Positions 47,032 to 55,883 of a stretch of 64,000 nucleotides of DNA are shown here, in pieces (the stretch's first letter is position 1; each line of letters begins with the position of its first letter). The notes under the pieces are model-generated. The model ran no database searches, was not told the DNA's origin, and saw only the letters and a list, made by a program, of their open reading frames with translations. The stretch spans positions 1-64,000 of the forward strand of contig NZ_VYPZ01000014.1 in NCBI RefSeq assembly GCF_008710155.1, given 5' to 3'. The position numbers and the translations under genes were made by a program. The DNA comes from Sphingobium limneticum. Lineage in GTDB: Bacteria; Pseudomonadota; Alphaproteobacteria; Sphingomonadales; Sphingomonadaceae.

Positions 47032-48487
47032 GCCAGCTGGCTCCGTCTCGTTCGATTAGGGCAATGGCCGAAGACGGACCCCAGTTCCCCGAAGAATAGG
47101 CGGCGGGCTTCACATTGGCCTCTTTCCACCCGTCGATGATCGAATCGATCCATGTCCATTGCGCCTCCACCTCGTCACGGCGGACAAAGAGGGTCTGGTC
47201 ACCGGCCAGCAGGTCCAGGATCAATCGTTCGTAAGCGATGCGGCGGCGCTGCCCGGCAAAGGCGGCGGTCAGCGAGACGTCCAGCGTCACCTCGTCCAGC
47301 TTCACCTGCCGTTCCAGCCCCGGCCTTTTGCTCATGATGGCGAGGCGGATATATTCCTCCGGCTGCAAGCGTATGACCAGCGTGTTCGGCTCCAGCCCCG
47401 TACCATGCCCGTCGCGGCCGAAGATGCTGTGACGCACCGGCTTGAACTGGATCACGATTTCGGACTGGCGCGCGGGCATGCGCTTGCCGGTGCGCAGGTA
47501 GAAGGGCACACCCTGCCAGCGCCAATTGTCGATATAGGCCTTCAAGGCCACGAACGTCTCGGTATCGGACGGCTGGCCCAGTTCGTCGGCATAGCCGGTG
47601 ACGATCTGACCACTGACGGCGCCCGGCGTATATTGGCCGCGCACGCTGTGCGTCTTGACCGTTTCGTCGGTCATGGGACGCAGCGATCGCAGCACCTTCA
47701 CCTTCTCGTCGCGCACGGCGGTCGGGTCCATGCGGGCGGGCGGCTCCATGGCGATGATCGACAGAATTTGCAGGATGTGATTCTGCACCATGTCGCGCAG
47801 CGCGCCCACGCCGTCATAATAGGAGACGCGGCCTTCCAGCCCGACCGTCTCACCCACGGTGATCTGCACATGGTCGATCGCCGTGGTGTTCCACAGCGGT
47901 TCGAACATGACGTTGCCAAAGCGCAGCGCCAGCAGATTCTGGACCGTTTCCTTGCCCAGATAATGGTCGACGCGGAAAATCTGGCTTTCGGCGAACAGGG
48001 CGCCGATGCCGTCATTCACGACCTTCGATGAGGCGAGATCCTTGCCGATCGGCTTTTCCATCGCGATCCGCGTGTGCGGCGTGATGAGGCCGGCGTCGGC
48101 CAGGCCCTGCGCGGTCGGTGCGAAGAGCGAGGGCGGGGTGGAGAGATAGACCGACAGGCCGCGCTCCAGCCGACCGTCGATCCGCTGGGCCAGTTTCGCG
48201 AACTGGTCGGCATTGCCGGCATCGACCGGTTGATAGCCGATCATCGCGCCGAAGCGGGCGGCGACATCGGCATCATAGCGGTCGGCGGCCAGGAACTGGC
48301 GCAGCGCATCGTCCACCTCCTTGCGGAAGGCGGCGTCGTCCATTTCGGATCGGCCGGACGCGACGATCAGGAAATCGTCAGGCAGCAGCCCATCGGACAG
48401 CAGATTGTAGAGCGAGGGAAATATCATCCGGCGCGCCAGATCGCCGGTGGCACCAAATAACAGGAACGTAGCAGACGGCTCGGTCAA
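47024..48487 (-). CDS. zwf: Glucose-6-phosphate 1-dehydrogenase
   Basis: The 487-residue enzyme oxidises glucose 6-phosphate to 6-phosphogluconolactone. [17 protein letters not shown] is the nucleotide site and [15 protein letters not shown] the substrate and active-site motif. The start is TTG at 48487: AAGGA lies 7 bp upstream and no in-frame ATG is available. It is the first gene of the Entner-Doudoroff cluster. Confidence 0.95.
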
Positions 48488-48658
48488 AGGATGGTCCTTC
48501 TCCGTTTTTGAAATTATCTATGTCTGCACGGCCGCCCTTATAGCGCGCGCGGATCGTTACGCAAGAAGGCTATCGTGGAAGCCGGTTTGCAGCAACATCA
48601 TGACAGGGCGGTTGTCGCAAGCGCCGGATATTTCGCGAATCGGATCAGGCGGACCGCT

Positions 48659-49093
48659 TTACCGGGCCAGCCCGCGCCGCCAGTTGAGGATGTGTGCGCC
48701 CGCCAGCATCAGGCTGCCCGCGACGGTCCAGAGGGTTTCGGCCAGCGCATCTTCAGCGATGAGGGCGCCGACGCTCATCAGCGTCAGTCCGGCGATTCCG
48801 ATCAGCAGGGGCGCCCACCCGCCATGGCGACGCCGGCCCTGCACCAGTGCGAACAGGCTGGTCGGCACCGCCAGCGCCAGCATGACGAGGTGGAAGGATT
48901 CGCCCGGATCGATGCGACTGGCGAATGCGGGGAGGAGCGCGAACAGCAGCGGCAGGCCCAGGCAGTGCAGGGTGCAGAGCGAGGAAGCGCAGAGCGCGAG
49001 GCCGTCCATCCAGGCGGTGGGTGCGCGCGAGACGCTCCCGTCCTGCGCGCTCGGGCAGTGCGCGGCGGGCTGCTGGTCGGGGAAGGAGGCCAT
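48659..49093 (-). CDS. MerC-domain membrane protein
   Basis: The 144-residue protein has about four membrane helices. The first carries the metal-binding cysteines LCASSLCTLHCLGLPLL, typical of MerC. MerC proteins move mercury; chromosomal copies outside mer operons may handle other metals. No merR, merA or merT is adjacent. A Zur-like sequence lies just upstream. Confidence 0.82.
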   Translation of the reverse strand: MASFPDQQPAAHCPSAQDGSVSRAPTAWMDGLALCASSLCTLHCLGLPLLFALLPAFASRIDPGESFHLVMLALAVPTSLFALVQGRRRHGGWAPLLIGIAGLTLMSVGALIAEDALAETLWTVAGSLMLAGAHILNWRRGLAR

Positions 49094-49108
49094 GACGATC
49101 CAATCAAT

Positions 49109-49127
49109 GATATAACATTACATATTC
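49109..49127. promoter_or_regulatory. Possible Zur/Fur-like box upstream of MerC gene
   Basis: GATATAACATTACATATTC, AT-rich and partly palindromic, contains TATAACATTAC, which resembles half of a proteobacterial Zur box. It is 16 bp upstream of the merC-like start. This is a resemblance only. Confidence 0.35.
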
Positions 49128-49247
49128 TGGGCGGCATGTGGGCGCGACACCCCATGCTGTCAAGCGACGGGAGGGCCTTTTATGCCTCATGCTGATTTTC
49201 GGCTGGACGCCCGCGCCGGATTTTGTCATTTGCGCCGAACCAGCCGT

Positions 49248-49332
49248 GCGGGTGTGGTGAAACTGGTAGACGCGCCGGACTCAAAATCCGGTTCCGCAAG
49301 GAGTGTCGGTTCGATTCCGACCACCCGCACCA
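49248..49332 (+). tRNA. tRNA-Leu(CAA)
   Basis: The 85-nt tRNA has acceptor GCGGGTG/CACCCGC, anticodon stem CCGGA/TCCGG with loop CTCAAAA (anticodon CAA), a class II variable arm and encoded CCA. Confidence 0.95.
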
Positions 49333-49411
49333 CTGGCATTCCCGACATTGTAGTTTCGATTATCGGGGTCCCACTGTCGCGGACGGCCTGCGGCCATGCT
49401 ATGCCGATTCC

Positions 49412-49597
49412 ATGAAGGCTCGTCATATTCTGCCGCCCTTGCTGTTCGGTCTGTTTGTGCTGATCGTCATCAGCGTGGGCGATGCGCTCTTCTGGAGCGT
49501 GCCCCACGCGATCGAAAAACTCCCGCCGCGCTTGTTGACGGTGGCGGTTTTGACGGGGCTGTGGCTGGTGCATCTCTACAAGCGCACGGTGCGGTGA
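49412..49597 (+). CDS. Small hypothetical membrane protein
   Basis: This 61-residue protein has two hydrophobic segments (LPPLLFGLFVLIVISVG and LLTVAVLTGLWLVHLY) with basic ends. It starts at 49412; the longer frame reaches back through the tRNA and is not credible. No strong ribosome binding site is seen and no function can be assigned. Confidence 0.55.
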   Translation: MKARHILPPLLFGLFVLIVISVGDALFWSVPHAIEKLPPRLLTVAVLTGLWLVHLYKRTVR

Positions 49598-49650
49598 TTT
49601 GAAGGGGCGGACGGGCTGGAAGCGGGCTATCGCAGGCGCTTGACTTTCCC

Positions 49651-49796
49651 TCTCCCGTTTTCACGGGAGAGGCTACGGAGACTTGGCAGCTTGCTGCCTA
49701 GTCGATGTCGGTGAGGGTCTTCTTTCTGGAAGCCAATCTCAGGAAAGTTGGACAGAACACCCTCACCCAACCCTCTCCCGTGAAGACGGGAGAGGG
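49651..49796. repeat. Composite palindromic repeat
   Basis: TCTCCCG/CGGGAGA (49651-49670) opens it and CCTCTCCCG/CGGGAGAGG (49771-49796) closes it. The hairpin core with GGCAGC-TT-GCTGCC (about 49679-49704) is identical over at least 25 bp to the one at about 15782-15806. Confidence 0.75.
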
Positions 49797-49825
49797 CTAA
49801 GAAAGCGGGCCTTTTCCGTCAACGC

Positions 49826-50998
49826 TTAACGCCCGCCCTGCGCCTGGAACCATGGCACCATGCGCGCGATCGCATCCTCGACCCGATCCGTCGATACCGC
49901 GAAGCTGAAGCGGATGAAGCGGTGGCCGTCCACGGGATCGAAGTCCACGCCCGGCGCCGTCGCCACCCCGGTTTCGCGCAACAGCTTCTGGCAGAAACTC
50001 AGGCTGTCATTGGTCAGATGGCTGATGTCGGCATAGATGTAGAAGGCCCCGTCGGGCGGCGCGATGCTGGCAAGGCCGAGCGCGGGCAGGGCGTCCAGCA
50101 GCAATTGCCGGTTGCGGCGATAGTTGTCGACATGCCCCTCCAACTCCTCGGTACAATCGAAGGCGGTCAGGCCCGCGCGCTGCGCCAGCACCGGCGGCGT
50201 CAGGAACAGGTTGCCCATCCGCGCCCGCGCCACGTCGATCAGCGCTGGCGGCACCACGATCCAGCCCAGCCGCCAGCCGGCCATGCTGTAATATTTGGAA
50301 AAGCTGTTCACGATCAGTGCGTCGGGCGCATATTCCAGCATCGACCGGGCCGGCTCGCCGAAGCTGAGGCCATGATAGATTTCGTCGGAAATGATACGGA
50401 TGCCGCGGTCCGCGCAGACCTGCGCGATTCGCGCCAGCTCGTCCGCTGGGATGATCGTGCCGGTGGGATTGGCGGGGCTGGCGAGGATCAGGCCATCGGG
50501 GGCGGGATCGATCGCGGCCAGCGCGTCGGCGCTGATCTGGTAGCGTTCGGCGGGGCCGCAGGCGACCTCCACCGGTTCCAGATAGAGCGCCTTCAGATTG
50601 TTGCGATAGGCGACATAGCCCGGCCGCGCGGTGGCGACGCGGGCACCGGGCGCGAACAGGCTGGTCAGCGCCAGCACAAGGCCAGGCGACGCGCCGCAGG
50701 TCAGCAGTATCTGTTCCGGATCGACCGCCACGCCATGCGCCTCACCATAATGGCGCGCGATCCGTTCCTTCAGCGCCGGGCTTTCCCAATAGCCCATCGG
50801 TTCGGTGTCCAGCACGCGGTGCGCGACGGCGATCGCTTCGGCCGGCGCGCCGGTCGACGGCTGGCCGAATTCCATGTGCAGGATGGATCGCCCCTGCGCT
50901 TCGAGGGCATGGGCCTCGCGGCTGATCGCGATGGCGTGGAAGGGGGAGATGTCGGCAACCATGGCCGGGACGTAGAGTGCCGCCGCAACCATGTCCAT
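49826..50998 (-). CDS. PLP-dependent class I/II aminotransferase
   Basis: The 390-residue fold-type I aminotransferase has the PLP lysine in NSFSKYYSMAGWRLGW, the phosphate-contact Arg in RLGW and SPANPTGTII. GAFYIYADISHL near the C-terminus is typical of the aspartate aminotransferase superfamily. The amino donor is not evident. It is divergent from the small membrane gene at 51019, with only 20 bp between starts. Confidence 0.88.
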   Translation of the reverse strand: MDMVAAALYVPAMVADISPFHAIAISREAHALEAQGRSILHMEFGQPSTGAPAEAIAVAHRVLDTEPMGYWESPALKERIARHYGEAHGVAVDPEQILLTCGASPGLVLALTSLFAPGARVATARPGYVAYRNNLKALYLEPVEVACGPAERYQISADALAAIDPAPDGLILASPANPTGTIIPADELARIAQVCADRGIRIISDEIYHGLSFGEPARSMLEYAPDALIVNSFSKYYSMAGWRLGWIVVPPALIDVARARMGNLFLTPPVLAQRAGLTAFDCTEELEGHVDNYRRNRQLLLDALPALGLASIAPPDGAFYIYADISHLTNDSLSFCQKLLRETGVATAPGVDFDPVDGHRFIRFSFAVSTDRVEDAIARMVPWFQAQGGR

Positions 50999-51018
50999 AA
51001 GGCGGGCGTTGTGCCGCC

Positions 51019-51282
51019 ATGGATCAGACGCTGCTCACCGTCCTGCAATATTATGGTGCGGGGGCGGCGACCATCGCGGCGCTGGTCGTTTCGCTCAATC
51101 TGGGCCGACGCATAACCGGATGGGCATTCGTGCTGTTCGTCACCAGTTCGATCGCGCTGATCGGCTGGGGATTTCTGGACAAGGATAGCGAGGGGATCGG
51201 CTGGCAGAATATTGCGCTGCTGGGGATCAATGCCGTGGGTGTGTGGCGCTATCTGATTTCCAAACATGACGTGCGGGATTAA
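51019..51282 (+). CDS. Small hypothetical membrane protein
   Basis: The 87-residue protein has three hydrophobic helices (GAGAATIAALVVSLNL, WAFVLFVTSSIALIGWGF, NIALLGINAVGVWRYLI). Codon use fits the neighbours and it lies divergent from the aminotransferase. No family is recognised. Confidence 0.72.
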   Translation: MDQTLLTVLQYYGAGAATIAALVVSLNLGRRITGWAFVLFVTSSIALIGWGFLDKDSEGIGWQNIALLGINAVGVWRYLISKHDVRD

Positions 51283-51305
51283 ATCCTCCCCTGCAAGGAG
51301 AGGAA

Positions 51306-51998
51306 TTACGCGTCTGCGATCCACACCTCGACCGGCACATCGTCTTGCAACAGCGCCAGTCGGATCGGCAGTTCCTCCACGGCGCCGCCCGCCAGTGCGC
51401 GATCATAGACGGCCTTCTTCCCTGCGCCGCTGATTTGCAGGAAGATATGGCGGCTCTGCACGATCGCATGGGCGGTCAGGGACATGCGCTGGTGCGGCGC
51501 GACAGGTGGCGTGGCGGCGATGGTCAGCGCCTTGCTCGCCAACCCGTCCGCCAGTTCCTTGCCTTCTGGGAAGAGCGAGGCGGTATGGCCGTCATCGCCC
51601 ATGCCCAGCAATATGATGTCGAGCGGCCAGGGCAGTGTGGCGAACTCCGCCTCCACCGCAGCCTGCCCGGCATAGGCATCCGCCGCGTCATTCTTCATCG
51701 GCACGAAGCGGGCCTTTGCCGCCGCTCCCTGCAACAATGTCTCGCGCACCAGACGTTCATTGCTGTCGGCACTGTCGGGCGCGACCCAGCGTTCGTCCAC
51801 CAGCGTCACGACGACCTTGCTCCAGTCGAGGTCGACCGCGCTGAGCGCCTCCAGCACCGGGCGGGGCGAACGGCCGCCTGAGACGGCGATGCTGGCGACC
51901 CCGCGCGCGGCGATTCCCTCGGCCAGCAGCGTGGCGATGCGCGTGGCGATATCGGCGGCGGCCTGCGCCCCGGTGGCGAAAAGATGTTCGGTCGGCAT
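51306..51998 (-). CDS. pgl: 6-phosphogluconolactonase
   Basis: The 230-residue DevB/NagB-fold enzyme hydrolyses 6-phosphogluconolactone to 6-phosphogluconate. Motifs are VSGGRSPRPVLEAL, VTLVDERWV and LLGMGDDGHTASLFP. It is about 2.8 kb from the zwf-edd-glk-eda cluster on the same strand, separated by MerC, tRNA-Leu and other genes. It is 4 bp downstream of the YbaK gene. Confidence 0.95.
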   Translation of the reverse strand: MPTEHLFATGAQAAADIATRIATLLAEGIAARGVASIAVSGGRSPRPVLEALSAVDLDWSKVVVTLVDERWVAPDSADSNERLVRETLLQGAAAKARFVPMKNDAADAYAGQAAVEAEFATLPWPLDIILLGMGDDGHTASLFPEGKELADGLASKALTIAATPPVAPHQRMSLTAHAIVQSRHIFLQISGAGKKAVYDRALAGGAVEELPIRLALLQDDVPVEVWIADA

Positions 51999-52002
51999 GA
52001 GG

Positions 52003-52482
52003 CTACTCCGCGATGGCGTCTGGTAGGGTGCAAATGTCCACCCATGTCGCGCCGGTCAAGGCCGCCAGTCGATCCGGCGTCAGTTCGACCGACGTGGTGC
52101 GCGACCCGGCGGCCGGAAAGACGGTGGCGAAATCGCGCAGCGACACGTCGCAATAGACGGGCAGGGGCGTGGGCAGGCCGAACGGGCACACGCCGCCGAC
52201 CGGATGGCCGGTCAATTCCTCCACCTCATGCCCGCCCAGCATGCGCGGTTTCGCGCCCAGCGCCGCCTTGGCCTTGCCATTGGACAGGCGCGCGTCGCCG
52301 CGTGCGCAGACCAGTACGACCGTATCGCCGATGCGCAGCGACAGCGTCTTGGCGATCCGCGCCGGTTCCACGCCCAGCGCGGCGGCAGCGTCCGCCACCG
52401 TCGCGGTGCTGACACCCTGATCGATCAGGCTGACGTCGGGGGCATGGGTCGCGAAGAAAGCGCGGACGCTCGCCTCGCTCAT
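52003..52482 (-). CDS. YbaK/EbsC-type aminoacyl-tRNA deacylase-like protein
   Basis: This protein of 159 residues has the YbaK fold: IAKTLSLRIGDTVVLV, the conserved Lys-bearing ARLSNGKAKAALG and HPVGGVCPFG. Members hydrolyse mischarged Cys- or Ala-tRNAPro. ATG 52482 overlaps the galE stop (ATGA); the frame is open to 52713 but that region belongs to galE. Confidence 0.88.
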   Translation of the reverse strand: MSEASVRAFFATHAPDVSLIDQGVSTATVADAAAALGVEPARIAKTLSLRIGDTVVLVCARGDARLSNGKAKAALGAKPRMLGGHEVEELTGHPVGGVCPFGLPTPLPVYCDVSLRDFATVFPAAGSRTTSVELTPDRLAALTGATWVDICTLPDAIAE

Positions 52483-53474
52483 CCGCGCTCGCCCAGCTTG
52501 CGCTCCCAGGCCAGCGCATGGGTCACGATCTGGTCCAGATCGGCATGGCGCGGCGTCCAGGGGAATGTCCGCAGAATCGCGCCATTGTCCGAAATCAACT
52601 GGCCCGGATCGCCTGCCCGGCGCGGCGCCATGACCCGCTTGATCGGATTGTTGGTCGCGCGGTCGACCGCATCCAGCACTTCCAGCACTGAAAAGCCCCG
52701 GCCATAGCCGCAATTGAGCAGATGATTGCGCGTCGGCTCGGCGATCAGTGCCTCCAGCGCGAGCAGATGCGCGGCGGCCAGATCGGTGACATGGATATAA
52801 TCGCGCACGCCCGTGCCGTCGGGCGTATCGAAATCCGTGCCGAACACGCCGACGCTTTCCCGCTTGCCCAGCGCGGCTTCGACCGCGACCTTGATCAGGT
52901 GGGTCGCGCCGGCGGTCGACTGGCCGGTCCGACCCTGCGGATCGGCGCCCGCGACGTTGAAATAGCGCAGCGCACAGAAGTTCATCGGATGCGCCGCCGC
53001 CACATCGCGCAGCATATATTCGGTCATCAGCTTCGACATGCCATAGGGATTGATCGGCCGCTGCGGCGTATCCTCCCGCACAGCCTCTACATCCGGCGTG
53101 CCATAGGTGGCGGCAGTGGACGAGAAGATGAAATGCGGCACGCCCACCCGCACCGCGCTCTCGATCAGGTCGCGGGTCTTGGCGCTGTTGTTGTGATAAT
53201 ATTTGAGCGGGTTCTCGACAGATTCCGGCACGACGACAGAGCCGGCGAAGTGCATGATCGCCTTTATGTCATGGTCGCGCAACGTCGCTTCCACCAGCGG
53301 CTGGTCGGCAATGTCGCCGCGCACCAGCGGTACCCCTTCAGGTACGGCCCAATCGAAGCCGGTGACCAGATTGTCGATCACCACCACGCCATAGCCGGCG
53401 TCCTTGAGCGCCAGCACAGCATGGCTGCCGATATAGCCCGCGCCGCCCGTGACCAGTACCGTGGGTTTGCTCAT
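52479..53474 (-). CDS. galE: UDP-glucose 4-epimerase
   Basis: The 331-residue SDR enzyme interconverts UDP-glucose and UDP-galactose. It has TGGAGYIGSH at the NAD site, FSSTAATYG with the catalytic Ser/Thr and YGMSK with the catalytic Tyr and Lys. NCGYGRGFSVLEV is a typical C-terminal motif. It supplies galactose for envelope polysaccharides. YbaK overlaps its stop. Confidence 0.95.
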   Translation of the reverse strand: MSKPTVLVTGGAGYIGSHAVLALKDAGYGVVVIDNLVTGFDWAVPEGVPLVRGDIADQPLVEATLRDHDIKAIMHFAGSVVVPESVENPLKYYHNNSAKTRDLIESAVRVGVPHFIFSSTAATYGTPDVEAVREDTPQRPINPYGMSKLMTEYMLRDVAAAHPMNFCALRYFNVAGADPQGRTGQSTAGATHLIKVAVEAALGKRESVGVFGTDFDTPDGTGVRDYIHVTDLAAAHLLALEALIAEPTRNHLLNCGYGRGFSVLEVLDAVDRATNNPIKRVMAPRRAGDPGQLISDNGAILRTFPWTPRHADLDQIVTHALAWERKLGERG

Positions 53475-53537
53475 AAGAAAAAAGTCTCCCCGAAATATTC
53501 GGGAAGACCTAGCCGAGTGTCGTTGCGATTTATAGGG

Positions 53538-53567
53538 GCTGTTCCCCGGCCTTCGCCGGGGAACAGC
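53538..53567. repeat. REP-like palindrome after fadJ
   Basis: GCTGTTCCCCGGC (53538-53550), loop CTTC and its complement (53555-53567) form a perfect 13-bp hairpin adjacent to the fadJ stop codon. It shares the CCCCGGC-CTTC-GCCGGGG core with the repeats around the GIY-YIG gene. Confidence 0.8.
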
Positions 53568-55745
53568 TTATGCGGCAGCCTGTATGGGTGCCGGCCGATA
53601 AAATAGCCCGCCGCTCGCCGCCATGTCGCGCAACTGCTGGGTGGGCGCAAAGCGCGGGCCATGCTCGGCGGCCAGACGGTCCAGCACGGCCACGACGTGG
53701 GCGATCCCGACCGTGTCCATATGGCTGAATGGCCCCCCGGTATAAGGCGCAAAACCCCAGCCGAAGATCGCGCCGATGTCGCCATCTTCCGGCGTTTCCA
53801 GCACGCCTTCCTCGAAACAGCGGGCGCATTCGATCAGCTGGCGATAGAGGAGGCGTTCTTTCACCGCCTCGACATCGGGCTGTTCGGCCGCGCGCGGGAA
53901 CATCTCGCCCAGTGCCGGCGACAGATGCTTTTTCGCGCCTTCGGGATAATCGTACCAGCCCTTGCCATTCTTGCGGCCCAGACGTCCGGCCTCGACCATC
54001 TTGACCATGATGTCGTCCGACCCCTGGGGCACATAGGCGTCGCCCAGTTCCTTCTTGGCTGCGCTCATGATCTTCCAGCCCAGCTCGATCGATACTTCGT
54101 CGCTGACGGCCAGAGGGCCGGTGGGCATCCCCAGCTGCTTGCCGGCATTTTCGATGAGCGCCGGGTTGACGCCTTCGCCGACCAGCTCCGCACCTTCCTG
54201 CACATAGGTGCCGAAGCTGCGCGAGGTGTAGAAGCCGCGGCTGTCATGCACGACGATCGGCGTCTTCTTGATCTGGGCGACGAAATCTAGCGCTTTGGCA
54301 ATGGCGGCCGGGCCGGTCTTTTCGCCCAGGATGATTTCCACCAGCGGCATCTTCTCGACTGGCGAGAAGAAGTGGACGCCGATGAAATTCTCCGGCCTGG
54401 TCCAGGCCTGCGCCAATTTGGTGATCGGCAAAGTGGAGGTGTTGGAGCCGAAGATGGTGTCGGCGCCCAGCACGGCTTCGACCTGCTTGGTCACTTCCGC
54501 CTTGATGCTCACATCCTCGAACACCGCTTCGATCACGAAATCCGCGCCGGCCAGCGCCGCATAGTCGGTGGTGGGGGTCACGCGGGCCAGCGTGGCTTCC
54601 AGCTTTTCGGGCGTCATGCCCTTGCCCAGGCGCTTCTTCAAAACCGCCTCGACATGGGCCTTGCCCTTTTCCGCATAGGCCAGGTCGCGGTCGAACAGGA
54701 CGACTTCGATCCCCGCCTGCGCCGCGACGGTGGCGATGCCAGCGCCCATCATGCCCGCGCCCAGCATGGCCAGCTTGGTCGTCGCTGCCTTGGGCTGATC
54801 CTTGGGGCGGCGCGCACCGCGTTCGGCCGCCTGCTTGTTGACGAAGAGGGTGCGGATCATGTTCGATGCCTGCGGATCGGCGGCGACCTTGGCGAAATAT
54901 TTGCTTTCGATCCGGATCGCCCGGTCCATCGGCAAGGTGATGCCTTCATAGACGGCCGACAGCAAAGCGATCGGCGCGTTCATGTTGCGCTGCGTCTGTT
55001 TCAGCGTCATCGGCAGGGCGCCGGCCATGGTCTGGACGAAGGCGGGGTTGAAGCCGCCCGCGCCGCCCGGAACCTTGAAACCCTTGACGTCCCAGGGCTG
55101 GGTGTTGGCGGTCGGGTTGGCCTTCACCCATGCACGCGCAGCTTCGACCGCCGTGCCCTGCGGCACGACCTGATCCACCGCCTTCAGCATCGCCGCTTCG
55201 GCCGGGCGGAACAGCTTGCCCTGAAGCATGTACATCAGCGCGGCCTGCACGCCGATCAGGCGCGGCAGGCGCTGCGACCCGCCACCGCCGGGGAAGAGGC
55301 CGATCAGGATTTCGGGCAGGCCCAACTGCGTCTTGCTGCTGTCGCCGACGAAACGGCGATGGCAGGCCAGCGCCAGTTCGAACCCGCCACCGACGCAGGT
55401 GCCTTCTATGGCGCAGGCGATCGGCTTGCCGCTGGTTTCCAGGCGACGGAACAAAGCGTTCAGCACGAACAGCTTGTCAAAGATCGCGGAGGGGGCAGGG
55501 CGTTCCCCATCGCTGGTCGCCAGCGTCGCGCCGAAATATTTCAGGTCCATGCCGGCCATGAAGCCGCTGCCCTTGCCCGACGCGATGACCGCGCCCTTGA
55601 TGCCCTCTTCCGACGCGATGCGCGTGATCGCGGCATCCATGTCCGCCAGGAAGTCCGGGCCGATGACGTTCATCGACTGGCCGGGCACGTCGATGGTCAG
55701 CGTGGCGATGCCGTCGGCGTCGATGTCGAATGTGATGGTGTTCAT
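53568..55745 (-). CDS. fadJ: 3-hydroxyacyl-CoA dehydrogenase / enoyl-CoA hydratase (FadJ-type)
   Basis: The protein (725 residues from 55745) has an N-terminal crotonase domain (VGGGFELALACH, PEILIGLFPGGGGSQRLPRLIG) and a C-terminal hydroxyacyl-CoA dehydrogenase with MLGAGMMGAGIATVAAQAG, then IGVHFFSPVEKMPLVE. It catalyses two beta-oxidation steps. ATG 55745 is chosen because the hydratase domain begins there; the frame runs to 55844. The thiolase gene lies upstream on the same strand. Confidence 0.94.
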   Translation of the reverse strand: MNTITFDIDADGIATLTIDVPGQSMNVIGPDFLADMDAAITRIASEEGIKGAVIASGKGSGFMAGMDLKYFGATLATSDGERPAPSAIFDKLFVLNALFRRLETSGKPIACAIEGTCVGGGFELALACHRRFVGDSSKTQLGLPEILIGLFPGGGGSQRLPRLIGVQAALMYMLQGKLFRPAEAAMLKAVDQVVPQGTAVEAARAWVKANPTANTQPWDVKGFKVPGGAGGFNPAFVQTMAGALPMTLKQTQRNMNAPIALLSAVYEGITLPMDRAIRIESKYFAKVAADPQASNMIRTLFVNKQAAERGARRPKDQPKAATTKLAMLGAGMMGAGIATVAAQAGIEVVLFDRDLAYAEKGKAHVEAVLKKRLGKGMTPEKLEATLARVTPTTDYAALAGADFVIEAVFEDVSIKAEVTKQVEAVLGADTIFGSNTSTLPITKLAQAWTRPENFIGVHFFSPVEKMPLVEIILGEKTGPAAIAKALDFVAQIKKTPIVVHDSRGFYTSRSFGTYVQEGAELVGEGVNPALIENAGKQLGMPTGPLAVSDEVSIELGWKIMSAAKKELGDAYVPQGSDDIMVKMVEAGRLGRKNGKGWYDYPEGAKKHLSPALGEMFPRAAEQPDVEAVKERLLYRQLIECARCFEEGVLETPEDGDIGAIFGWGFAPYTGGPFSHMDTVGIAHVVAVLDRLAAEHGPRFAPTQQLRDMAASGGLFYRPAPIQAAA

Positions 55746-55769
55746 TGGTATGGCTACCTTTCCCAACAT

Positions 55770-55870
55770 CCGTTCGTCCTGAGTAGCCATTGAGCGAAGT
55801 CGAAATGGCGTATCGAAGGATGCTTCGATACGGGACTTCGACAAGCTCAGTCCCTACTCAGCACGAACGG
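55770..55870. repeat. Long imperfect palindrome (CTTCGACAAGCTCAG type)
   Basis: The whole 101-bp block between fadJ and the thiolase gene is an imperfect inverted repeat. Outer arms CCGTTCGTCCTGAGTAG and CTACTCAGCACGAACGG differ at one position. Internal TATCGAAG/CTTCGATA also pair. Similar CTTCGACAAGCTCAG palindromes are common dispersed repeats in proteobacteria. Confidence 0.85.
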
Positions 55871-55883
55871 TTTTATTCTTGTT

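Noticed and set aside
49223..49411. Longer version of the small membrane gene at 49412
   Set aside because: It would read through tRNA-Leu, which is structurally certain.
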